Part shown: piece by piece, positions 9,988-16,853 of the stretch
Position numbering within the stretch: position 1 is the first letter of the stretch
How the letters are laid out: each line of letters begins with the position of its first letter
Source of the DNA: Spirochaetaceae bacterium
Lineage (GTDB): Bacteria > Spirochaetota > Spirochaetia > Treponematales > Breznakiellaceae
Reading direction: 5' to 3'
DNA length: 24,142 nt
Assembly (NCBI GenBank): GCA_031257075.1
Contig: JAIRPM010000015.1
Coordinates: forward strand, 1-24,142
Program-made: the position numbers and the translations under genes
The notes under the pieces: model-generated
Seen by the model: the letters and a program-made list of their open reading frames with translations, nothing else
The model's database searches: none
Told to the model about the DNA's origin: nothing

Positions 9988-10003
9988 GCCGAAAATTAAA
10001 ACA

Positions 10004-11938
10004 ATGAGCGCGAAAGTTGTTTATCCTATCGGTGTTAAATTAAATGTTATAATTACGCTGCTTTTATTGTTTTCTTTGGGGGCCGAAACTCTTTTAGTTG
10101 CGGTATTTGTCTGCAGGGATGTGGAAAAGACGGCCGCCGGCAACAACCGGAACATCAACGCTATGACGGCGAAAATGGTTGATGTTGAACTGCGCGGTAT
10201 TCGGGATAGTTCATTTATCTTTCTAAGCAGGGCCGAAGCCTTGCGAAAGTATAACGATGCCGCGCTGCGGGAGTTGGCGCGCTTTTTTTTTAACGAACAG
10301 CCGGATATTGCGGGAGTGATTATGCCCGGTCTGGAAACAGGCGGGGAAATGGAGCGTTATCTCAATATGAGTTTTCTGGCGGCCAATGAATCTGCGCCGG
10401 AAACGCTGGAGGAATTTCTTACCATGAATCCTGTCGCGGTGAGCCGCGCCCGTATTGGTGAGCCGGTCATTCTCAATGCCGCGCCTAGTTTTAACGGCGT
10501 CCCTATTTTGGTGTTGATATTCCCGTATAAACGCGATTCTATGCTTTATGAGCCGGCAGCTGTCTTTTTTTCGGCGCAAAATTTGACGGAATCGTTTAGC
10601 GCAGGAGCAAATGCTTCGTTTTTAACAAGCGATACCGGCGATGCGCTTGTTCACCACAATCAGGAATTGATAGCCGATGGGGCAAACCTGCTGGAGATAT
10701 CGTTCGTGCGCGATGCATGGAACAGCGGTCTTGCGGCAATGCACAGCCGTTTCAAAGACATAAGCGGTGTTGAATTTTTCGGCGACTTTGTCCGGCTGGA
10801 AAATTTTGGCGGCACCGGTGTTTTTACCACGATTCAAAGTTCCATTGTGTTTGAAGGCATTGAAACGGCTACGCGCCGCAACATCGCGCTGGCTGCCGGT
10901 GTTATGTTTTTGTCTATTCTTTTTATTTGGTTTTTTTCTAAAACATTCAGCAGGCCTGTTGTTGAACTTACCCATGCGGTCAGGCAGATAGATGCCGGAA
11001 ATTATCACATTCATCTTCAGAACCGCAGCACCGATGAGACGGGCATTCTTGTCCGCAGCGTTGTAAGTATGAGTCATGTAATTGAAAATTTTGAACGTTT
11101 CACCAACAAAATGATTGTGCGCCTTTCCCGCGAAGGGACACTCAATCCCGTTGGTATGGACAAAACAGCCACATTGTTTTTTTCCGACATCCGTTCATTT
11201 ACGGCGATTTCTGAAAAATTAAGCGCACGCGAAATAGTTATATTTCTGAATGCGTATATGGAACGGATGGTGCGCTGTATAAATGCTACAGGCGGTACAG
11301 TTGATAAATTTATAGGAGACGCGATAATGGCACACTGGGGGCCTGTGGAAACAACAGGCAGCCCGGAACAGGACGCGCTTTCAGGTGTGCGCAGCGCTCT
11401 TTTGATGCGCGCCAATTTATTTAATTTTAATATGCAGCGGCGCGGCGGCGACAAAGAACCAAAAATCAAAATAGGCTGCGGCCTTAACACGGGCAATGTA
11501 CTTGCCGGGCAAATCGGCACCAACGAACGGATAGTATACACGGTTATCGGGGAAGCGGTTTCATTTGCCGACCGCACGGAAACATTTAACAAATCTTTTG
11601 GCACGGAAATTCTCATTACTGAACACACATGGAATTATGTAAAAGATTCGATTGTATACGAAGAAATGCCGCCGGTGAATGAAGGTGGGCAGAGAGTGCG
11701 TATTTTTGCCGTTATTAACGCGGCAAAAGGCGAAGAATCTGAACGCTTGCTTGCTATTTTAGACACGATGCGCGGAAACGACCCGGCTGTAAACCGCCGG
11801 TGCATAGGGGCGGAAGGGCCGCAGACATTGGCGGAATTACGCAGGCTGCTTGATATTCCAGAGCCTGATTTAAGCGCGCTGAATTTGGATGAGGAAGAAA
11901 AAAAGTACAAAATTGCCGGCGCGGAAAAAGCCGGTTAG
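10004..11938 (+). CDS. Membrane-anchored class III adenylate cyclase with HAMP domain
   Basis: From the ATG at 10004 the protein has 644 residues. The possible upstream TTG at 9986 lies inside the terminator T tract and is rejected. A membrane helix near residues 10-33 is followed by a ~260-residue extracytoplasmic sensor-like region, a second helix near 290-310 (IALAAGVMFLSILFIWFF), a HAMP segment (about 311-360), and a class III cyclase domain from about 385 to 580. Metal-binding Asp395 (FFSDIRSFT) and Asp439 (DKFIGDAIM), purine-site Lys435 and Thr513 (class IIIb pattern) and Arg524 are present. The residue usually Asn (VNxAxR) is Ser520 here. The expected reaction is ATP to cyclic AMP in response to an external signal. 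GTP use or reduced activity cannot be excluded. No clear ribosome binding site is seen. Confidence 0.9.
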   Translation: MSAKVVYPIGVKLNVIITLLLLFSLGAETLLVAVFVCRDVEKTAAGNNRNINAMTAKMVDVELRGIRDSSFIFLSRAEALRKYNDAALRELARFFFNEQPDIAGVIMPGLETGGEMERYLNMSFLAANESAPETLEEFLTMNPVAVSRARIGEPVILNAAPSFNGVPILVLIFPYKRDSMLYEPAAVFFSAQNLTESFSAGANASFLTSDTGDALVHHNQELIADGANLLEISFVRDAWNSGLAAMHSRFKDISGVEFFGDFVRLENFGGTGVFTTIQSSIVFEGIETATRRNIALAAGVMFLSILFIWFFSKTFSRPVVELTHAVRQIDAGNYHIHLQNRSTDETGILVRSVVSMSHVIENFERFTNKMIVRLSREGTLNPVGMDKTATLFFSDIRSFTAISEKLSAREIVIFLNAYMERMVRCINATGGTVDKFIGDAIMAHWGPVETTGSPEQDALSGVRSALLMRANLFNFNMQRRGGDKEPKIKIGCGLNTGNVLAGQIGTNERIVYTVIGEAVSFADRTETFNKSFGTEILITEHTWNYVKDSIVYEEMPPVNEGGQRVRIFAVINAAKGEESERLLAILDTMRGNDPAVNRRCIGAEGPQTLAELRRLLDIPEPDLSALNLDEEEKKYKIAGAEKAG

Positions 11939-11946
11939 GGCAACGC

Positions 11947-12450
11947 TTATACCTTCGGTGTGTCGGCGCTGCCTGCTGTTTTTGCCGCAAGCAGACGGGA
12001 AACGGGGGGAGGGACTATGGATGTAATGTCTTTTTTGAAAGAAAACAGTTCGCGGACGGCAGTTGAACTTATGTGCGCGTATTCAGGGTGAGGCAGCAAT
12101 AGTACGGTTTCAGTGTCCGCAGCAAGCGTTTGATTCCACCGCGCCATATCGTATTCAAATGTAAAGTCATGAATAGTACGTACTCCGCGTATCAAAACAG
12201 ATATATTATGTTCATGCATATAATCAACAACAAGGGCGCCGCACACATCAACCGAAATATTTTTTTCTCCGGCAAGCAGAATATGCAGCAATTCCGCGCG
12301 TTCCTCTACGCTTAGCAAATGCTGTTTACTTCGGTTGAGCGCAATAAGCACTGTTACCTCGTCAAACAAAACACTGGCGCGTTTAATAATATCGAGATGG
12401 CCATAGGTAGGCGGGTCAAATGAACCGGGATATACAGCTTTTGTTTTCAT
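11947..12450 (-). CDS. coaD: Phosphopantetheine adenylyltransferase
   Basis: CoaD transfers AMP from ATP to 4'-phosphopantetheine, giving dephospho-CoA, the penultimate step of coenzyme A synthesis in the cytoplasm. From the ATG at 12450 the product is 167 residues, the normal family size. It begins with the typical strand and nucleotide-binding loop YPGSFDPPTYGHLDII (TxGH motif) and ends with the conserved ISSTAVREL segment. LIRGVRTIHDFTFEYDMARWN is the usual substrate-binding region. A longer frame runs 37 codons upstream, but that extension is not conserved-looking and consists partly of a translated DNA repeat. A weak GGAA lies about 8 bases before the ATG. The gene lies 47 bases downstream of the outer-membrane-like gene on the same strand and faces the cyclase gene across an 8-base gap. 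Confidence 0.96.
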   Translation of the reverse strand: MKTKAVYPGSFDPPTYGHLDIIKRASVLFDEVTVLIALNRSKQHLLSVEERAELLHILLAGEKNISVDVCGALVVDYMHEHNISVLIRGVRTIHDFTFEYDMARWNQTLAADTETVLLLPHPEYAHISSTAVRELFSFKKDITSIVPPPVSRLLAAKTAGSADTPKV

Positions 12451-12457
12451 CACATTT

Positions 12458-12495
12458 CCGCAAAATCCTGTTTGTAGAGTGCCGCAAAATCCTGT
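12458..12495. repeat. Direct repeat pair before coaD
   Basis: The 14-base sequence CCGCAAAATCCTGT occurs at 12458-12471 and again at 12482-12495, with start-to-start distance 24 bases. The pair fills most of the gap between the upstream gene's stop and the coaD start. Confidence 0.85.
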
Positions 12496-12497
12496 GT

Positions 12498-13223
12498 TTA
12501 GGGCGCGTGGGAACGGCTGGAATATGACATGTGCCGGTAAGCATACCAACAAGCAGTCCACGCTGCGGGAACGGCGGCGAACGGGAACGCCAGCACCATA
12601 CCGCCGGTATCGTCAACAGTGGGCGGCGGCGCGTTCTTCGGCGCAGGAAGCCCTTTTAGCGCAACTTTGACAAACAGGCCGGTTTGCAGCACCCAGTTTG
12701 AACCGAATAGGACAAATGATATTTGCGAGCCTGCCAGCAGCCCCGGCCCCGTAAGGCTGCGTGAAAAATCGTAGGCAAGAAGCGCTGTAACGCTGAAACC
12801 GGTTCCGATGTCCGCGGGAATGGGAATGCCGGGCACAGTGCTGGATGCGTTTGCCAGCGCCGCGCCTATGTCCAAACCCAGTTGAAAGTATTTGCGGCTG
12901 GGAAAAGGATAGAAACGAAAACCGCCCGCGATATTGAAGATTTCCAGCGAAATCGCCTCGTTTCCCAGCGTATTGGTTTCCTTGCTGTAGGTAAAAGTCC
13001 CTGTAATATAGAGCCATTGCAGCAACGGCGAATAGCCGGCGCTTGCGCCCGCAAAAAACGATTCGCTAAGTTCCCATTTGCCGTTTATACAATTAAAAAA
13101 CGAATAACAGTTTGCGCCCAAGCCGGCACCCGCGTCAACGTAAAACGTCCGCCGCGCCTGCGCTCCCGCAGGTAATGCCGCGCACAGAACGAGAATCAGA
13201 GCAAACTGTCTTTTTTTGTTCAC
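12498..13223 (-). CDS. Probable outer-membrane beta-barrel-like protein with signal peptide
   Basis: I do not recognise a named family. The 241-residue product has a clear Sec signal peptide (MNKKRQFALILVLCAALPAGAQA, cleavage probably after AQA near residue 23) and no lipobox cysteine. The mature part has alternating hydrophobic and aromatic strands rich in Gly, Phe and Tyr (for example FFAGASAGYSPLLQWLYITGTF and FRFYPFPSRKYFQLGLDIGAAL), as in small outer-membrane beta barrels. After a Pro-rich linker (PAPKNAPPPTVDDTGG) the last ~35 residues are unusual: a hydrophobic helix-like stretch and then a polar tail, rather than a barrel-ending Phe. The start is GTG at 13223; the next upstream in-frame codons lead to a stop. 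Probable -10 TATACT lies 7 bases before it. The gene is likely co-transcribed with coaD. Confidence 0.65.
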   Translation of the reverse strand: MNKKRQFALILVLCAALPAGAQARRTFYVDAGAGLGANCYSFFNCINGKWELSESFFAGASAGYSPLLQWLYITGTFTYSKETNTLGNEAISLEIFNIAGGFRFYPFPSRKYFQLGLDIGAALANASSTVPGIPIPADIGTGFSVTALLAYDFSRSLTGPGLLAGSQISFVLFGSNWVLQTGLFVKVALKGLPAPKNAPPPTVDDTGGMVLAFPFAAVPAAWTACWYAYRHMSYSSRSHAP

Positions 13224-13230
13224 ATACTTG

Positions 13231-13236
13231 AGTATA
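13231..13236 (-). promoter_or_regulatory. Probable -10 element of the outer-membrane-like gene
   Basis: On the minus strand TATACT ends 7 bases before the GTG start at 13223. No good -35 hexamer is seen at 16-18 base spacing. It lies in the 101-base divergent region shared with the lipoprotein gene at 13325. Confidence 0.4.
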
Positions 13237-13285
13237 GTTTATTCCGCCCGGTTTGGGTAGTATACAGATTTAATCAGTACTTCTC

Positions 13286-13314
13286 TGGATTTTTTTTTAC
13301 AAAGCGTATATACT
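13286..13314 (+). promoter_or_regulatory. Probable promoter of the lipoprotein gene, with T9 run in the spacer
   Basis: TATACT at 13309-13314 is preceded at 17-base spacing by a weak -35 (TGGATT, 13286-13291). The spacer contains most of a run of nine T (13290-13298). The ATG follows 10 bases after the -10 box, without a Shine-Dalgarno sequence. Confidence 0.4.
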
Positions 13315-13324
13315 ATTAACCGCT

Positions 13325-13861
13325 ATGCTGAAGTTTTATTTGCTGGTGTTCACAGCGCTTATTTTGACTGCATGCATGGATGTTCTTTTTGACGAAGACG
13401 GCGGCGTGGCAGGCGGCGCGTTGTATCAACCACATCAAACCCCTGCGGCGGGGAAAATAACGGCGTTTGTTGATGTTACGCCGCAAATCATGCTGTATCT
13501 TTATATAGGCATGCCTCGGGGTACGGAGATATGGTATACCACAGACGGCTCAACGCCTCATCCGGGAACCGGTATGCGTTATGTCCCCGGCCGTACCGGG
13601 CCTTTTACTATACCGTTGGCGGGCGTTCCAACTATGGCAACGCTCAAGGCCATTACCCACAAAAACGGCTGGGTAGACAGCCCCGTACTGACGGCAGTCT
13701 GGACATTGGACACGTCCCTCACTGCCTGGAGGGACGTAGCAAACAGCCCTTTCAACAATACCATCAATGCTGTGTGCTACGGCTACCCCGGCGGCGGCAA
13801 TTCCGGGCGGTTCGTTGTGGTGAGTAATGGCAAAATAGCATATTCGGCGCTGCAAGAATAG
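13325..13861 (+). CDS. Short lipoprotein with chitobiase-type C-terminal (CHB_HEX_C-like) domain, probably truncated
   Basis: The 178-residue product begins with a lipoprotein signal peptide with lipobox LTAC (Cys17). Residues ~50-130 match the small beta domain found at the C-terminus of chitobiases and in many spirochaete surface proteins (EIWYTTDGSTPHPGTG ... LKAITHKNGWVDSPV). The tail (WRDVANSPFNNTINAVCYG ... GRFVVVSNGKIAYS) looks like the first unit of a beta-propeller-like repeat that in related proteins continues with Thr-Asp-Gly-Gly and further copies. Here it ends abruptly as ALQE and a stop. No continuation is visible in any frame in the next 90 bases. It may be a genuine short form or the 5' remnant of a larger gene. 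It is likely exposed in the periplasm or on the surface. No enzyme activity is implied by the domain alone. Confidence 0.75.
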   Translation: MLKFYLLVFTALILTACMDVLFDEDGGVAGGALYQPHQTPAAGKITAFVDVTPQIMLYLYIGMPRGTEIWYTTDGSTPHPGTGMRYVPGRTGPFTIPLAGVPTMATLKAITHKNGWVDSPVLTAVWTLDTSLTAWRDVANSPFNNTINAVCYGYPGGGNSGRFVVVSNGKIAYSALQE

Positions 13862-13914
13862 GCGCGCAAACGATGAGCAGGGGCGAAAACATTTCTAATG
13901 CTGTTGCCTTGATA

Positions 13915-13943
13915 TTGCATTTTGACAAGCGTATCCGTATAAT
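13915..13943 (+). promoter_or_regulatory. Probable carA promoter placed at the start codon
   Basis: A perfect -10 TATAAT (13938-13943) has TTGCAT (13915-13920) exactly 17 bases upstream. Only 8 bases separate the -10 box from the carA ATG, and no ribosome binding site is present. The start of transcription is therefore expected within about 2 bases of the ATG. Confidence 0.6.
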
Positions 13944-13951
13944 AAAACCAG

Positions 13952-15118
13952 ATGAATTCACAATGCGGCAGCCTAAAGGCAAAACTTGTTCTCGAAGATG
14001 GCGCGCGTTTTGACGGGTATATCTTTGGCTTACCGCGCCCGGCAGCAGGTGAAGTGGTTTTTACCACCGCTATGACCGGTTATCCGCAGGCGCTTACCGA
14101 CCCCAGTTTTCGCGGCCAAATCCTTGTATCTACGTACCCGCTTGTGGGAAATTATGGAGTGCCTCTGCAGCCTAACGGCGAGCCGTTCGTTGACCAATAC
14201 GGTATTCCCGCCCATTTTGAATCGGAACGAATACAAGTTTCCGCTTTTGTTACCGCAGAACACTGTGAAAACCCCAGCCATTTTGCAGGCCGGTATTCCC
14301 TTGCCGCATGGCTTGAAAAAAACGGTATTCCCGGTATCAGCGGCATCGACACCCGCGCCCTTACCAAACGCCTGCGTGAACGAGGCGTTATGCGCGGTCA
14401 TATTGTGATAGAGGACGACGGCCGGAAGACGGCAAAAAACACCGCGAATTCTTCCGCCCAAAATTTAGACACCTATACCGCTTTTCCCCAACACAATCTG
14501 GTAGCGGATGTTTCCTGTACCGGTGTGATACACTACAAACAGCAAACTATGTTGTCCGTGCCTGCTCCCCGTATAGCGCTTGTTGATTGCGGGGCAAAGG
14601 CAAATATACTTCGCTGTTTGCTGTCAAGAGGAGCGGAAATTATCCGCGTTCCATGGGATTACGACTTTTCCAGCCTTGACTGTGACGGCATATTTTTGTC
14701 CAATGGCCCCGGCGACCCCAAGGCTTGCGGAAAAACCATCGCTTCGCTCCGTAAACTTTTTTCATCGGGAAAGCCGGTTTTTGGTATTTGCCTCGGTGTC
14801 CAATTGATGGCGCTGGCAGCCGGCGCGGACACCTACAAATTGCCCTATGGGCATCGTTCCGCTAATCAGCCGTGTATCGAATCGGGAACTGACCGCTGTT
14901 ATATAACCAGCCAGAATCATGGCTATGCCGTCCGCGCCGAAACGCTTCCCAACGACTGGGAAGTCTGGTTTACCAACGCGAATGATGGCACTGTGGAAGG
15001 CATACGCGCCAAAAACGCGCCATGGAGCGCCGTGCAATTTCATCCAGAAGGCTGCCCCGGCCCCCGTGACACCGAATTCCTAATAGACCGCTTTTTAGAT
15101 ATCGTTCGTTCATCATGA
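13952..15118 (+). CDS. carA: Carbamoyl-phosphate synthase small (glutaminase) subunit
   Basis: CarA hydrolyses glutamine and passes ammonia to the large subunit CarB, which makes carbamoyl phosphate for pyrimidines and arginine. The 388-residue length is normal. The N-terminal domain starts KAKLVLEDGARFDGYIFG and carries GEVVFTTAMTGYPQALTDPS. The C-terminal class I glutamine amidotransferase domain has the catalytic triad: Cys280 in FGICLGVQL, and His364 and Glu366 in VQFHPEGCPGP. The N-terminus is about seven residues longer than typical, but no later ATG fits. carB is not next to it; a glycosyltransferase gene follows, its ATG overlapping the carA TGA (ATGA). The promoter is unusual, with TATAAT 8 bases before the ATG. 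Confidence 0.97.
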   Translation: MNSQCGSLKAKLVLEDGARFDGYIFGLPRPAAGEVVFTTAMTGYPQALTDPSFRGQILVSTYPLVGNYGVPLQPNGEPFVDQYGIPAHFESERIQVSAFVTAEHCENPSHFAGRYSLAAWLEKNGIPGISGIDTRALTKRLRERGVMRGHIVIEDDGRKTAKNTANSSAQNLDTYTAFPQHNLVADVSCTGVIHYKQQTMLSVPAPRIALVDCGAKANILRCLLSRGAEIIRVPWDYDFSSLDCDGIFLSNGPGDPKACGKTIASLRKLFSSGKPVFGICLGVQLMALAAGADTYKLPYGHRSANQPCIESGTDRCYITSQNHGYAVRAETLPNDWEVWFTNANDGTVEGIRAKNAPWSAVQFHPEGCPGPRDTEFLIDRFLDIVRSS

Positions 15119-16293
15119 ATTTATTTATTGCTGTTTGTATTATTCATAGCGTTCTCATTTTAAGCACCCATATTGTACTTTTAGGCGGGTTGGTAAAAGA
15201 ATTTAAACTGAAGAAACCAGCCGTTTCATCAGATAGCGGCCATGCCGTTGGCGGTGTTGATACTTTCCCGCTTGTTTCCGTTGTTATTCCGGCACGGAAC
15301 GAAGAGGGGCGTATAGCCAACCTGCTCGAAAGTTTAGAACGGCAATCCTACCCCAATGTGGAATATATTTTTATCAATGACCGCTCGACCGATAGTACGC
15401 TTGCGCTGCTGGAAAGTTTTATGGGAAAAATACAAGCGCGGGGGCAGCGGGCACTCATTATCAATTTAACTGGAAATCCGGGGCCGAACCACAAACAATT
15501 TGCTCTTGCCAAAGGGATAGCGGAAGCACAGGGGGAATTCCTGCTGTTCACGGATGCGGACTGTACGGTATCAACCGAATGGATAGTCTGCATGATGCGG
15601 CTTATGACCGCCAATGAACGCTGCGGGATAATTATCGCGCCCGTCTTCAAAAAAAGCATAGGCAATACGTTTTTGTCGCGCTATCAATGCCTGGACCATG
15701 CGGTGCGCTGTGTCTACCTTGTAGGTACAACCGGCTTTGGCGCTGGTTTTTGCGGTTTTGGCAACAACCTAATGCTCCGCAAAGCCGCACTCGATGAGGC
15801 TGGGGGATACGCTATGGTTCCATGGTCGCTCACTGAGGATGCGGCGCTTATATCGCATATCCGCGCCAAAACCTGCTATACGGTGGAAGCCGCCCCCTTG
15901 CCTCACCTGTTTGTATTCACGGAAAGTGAAACGTCATGGCAGGCGCTCACCAACCAAACCCTGCGCTGGAATAACGGCGCTCTCTTTAGCCGCGACTTTC
16001 GCACCCGCTTTAGTTATGCTTATCTGATGTGGACGGTTTTTACCGGCTTGCTTGCGTTGCCCGCCGGCCTTTTTTGGAAACCCCCGCTTCTTCTCGCGTC
16101 CGCCGGCCCCTTGGTTGTCATCCTCCTGATGAATCTTTGCGCGCTCCTTCTTTTTGGAAAAAATATACCAAAAAGCCGGTTTGCTTACATTCCCGAAATC
16201 GTTTTTATGCCTTTTATGTTTTCATATCTTACGCTGATGGGCGCTTTTGGCATCATTCCTATATGGAAAGACAACAAACCTCAAAAATTCTAG
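15115..16293 (+). CDS. Membrane glycosyltransferase family 2
   Basis: This 392-residue protein has one N-terminal membrane helix (about 1-25), a GT-A catalytic domain (about 50-280) and two or three C-terminal helices (about 300-385), as in processive or lipid-linked GT2 enzymes. Motifs in order are VVIPARNEEGR (nucleotide-sugar binding), INDRSTD, TDADC (DxD-like metal site), SLTEDAAL (TED, catalytic base) and QTLRW (QxxRW). The family transfers a sugar from a nucleotide donor to a lipid or polysaccharide acceptor at the inner membrane. The sugar and acceptor cannot be told. The ATG overlaps the carA stop as ATGA, implying translational coupling. No further envelope-sugar genes are adjacent. 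Confidence 0.9.
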   Translation: MNLFIAVCIIHSVLILSTHIVLLGGLVKEFKLKKPAVSSDSGHAVGGVDTFPLVSVVIPARNEEGRIANLLESLERQSYPNVEYIFINDRSTDSTLALLESFMGKIQARGQRALIINLTGNPGPNHKQFALAKGIAEAQGEFLLFTDADCTVSTEWIVCMMRLMTANERCGIIIAPVFKKSIGNTFLSRYQCLDHAVRCVYLVGTTGFGAGFCGFGNNLMLRKAALDEAGGYAMVPWSLTEDAALISHIRAKTCYTVEAAPLPHLFVFTESETSWQALTNQTLRWNNGALFSRDFRTRFSYAYLMWTVFTGLLALPAGLFWKPPLLLASAGPLVVILLMNLCALLLFGKNIPKSRFAYIPEIVFMPFMFSYLTLMGAFGIIPIWKDNKPQKF

Positions 16294-16306
16294 GGAAGCA
16301 GTCTTG

Positions 16307-16332
16307 TTGACTCCGCGCCGCCGTGATATCAT
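16307..16332 (+). promoter_or_regulatory. Possible extended -10 promoter of the GNAT gene
   Basis: TTGACT at 16307-16312 is followed after 14 bases by TATCAT (16327-16332) with an upstream TG at the extended -10 position. The ATG begins 5 bases after the box. The short spacing makes this tentative. Confidence 0.3.
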
Positions 16333-16337
16333 AAGAT

Positions 16338-16853
16338 ATGAACCGGTTTAGCATCCGGCAGGCGGTGGAAACAGATTTTGCCGCGATAATGCGCCTTTAT
16401 GAAGATGCGCGCGTGTTTATGCGTGGAAATGGCAATCCCGAACAATGGGGTACATTTCATCCGCCGGAAGAACTGGTGCGTGCCGATATACGCGAAGGCT
16501 GCGGGTTTGTTTGTGAATGTGCCGCCGGTACGCCGCAGGATATATGCGCTGTATTCGCATTTTTAACCGGCGAAGACCCCACGTACAAAATAATTTACCA
16601 TGGCCGCTGGCTTAACAGCGAACCTTACGGTGTTGTACATCGTATCGCCGCTTCACGCGCCTATAAAGGCGCAGGCGCGTTCTGCCTTGACTGGGCATTT
16701 GAACAATGCGGCAATCTCCGCATTGATACACACCGGGACAACCGGCCGATGCGGAATTTGCTGGCAAAACTCGACTTTGCTTATTGCGGTATTATTGACA
16801 CTCATGGATTCGGCGAACGCCTTGCCTACCAGAAATATGCCTCAAAAAGATAG
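16338..16853 (+). CDS. GNAT family N-acetyltransferase
   Basis: The 171-residue product has the GNAT fold in order. The N-terminal strand is FSIRQAVETDFAAIMRLYEDAR. Then come NGNPEQWGTFHPPEELVRADI, the central strand CAVFAFLTGEDPTYK, the acetyl-CoA-binding region PYGVVHRIAASRAYKGAGAF, and the C-terminal LRIDTHRDNRPMRNLLAKLDFAYCGII. This subtype (NGNPxQWG ... YGVVHRIA) is common in gut bacteria, but its acceptor substrate is not known to me. It is not a clear RimI, although it sits beside a tRNA-modification gene. Its last 17 bases overlap the start of the Sua5-type gene in another frame, so the two are probably translated from one mRNA. Confidence 0.88.
   Translation: MNRFSIRQAVETDFAAIMRLYEDARVFMRGNGNPEQWGTFHPPEELVRADIREGCGFVCECAAGTPQDICAVFAFLTGEDPTYKIIYHGRWLNSEPYGVVHRIAASRAYKGAGAFCLDWAFEQCGNLRIDTHRDNRPMRNLLAKLDFAYCGIIDTHGFGERLAYQKYASKR

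Noticed and set aside
9986..9988. TTG start for the cyclase
   Set aside because: It lies in the T tract of the preceding terminator hairpin; the ATG at 10004 keeps the whole first membrane helix.
12451..12561. Upstream extension of coaD to 12561
   Set aside because: It overlaps the end of the neighbouring gene, encodes a translated DNA repeat, and lies outside the normal CoaD N-terminus.
13922..13927. TTGACA as the -35 element of carA
   Set aside because: It is only 10 bases from TATAAT; TTGCAT at 17-base spacing is the better-placed partner, though a weaker match.
16600..16836. Upstream extension of tsaC
   Set aside because: It is an out-of-frame reading of the GNAT gene.
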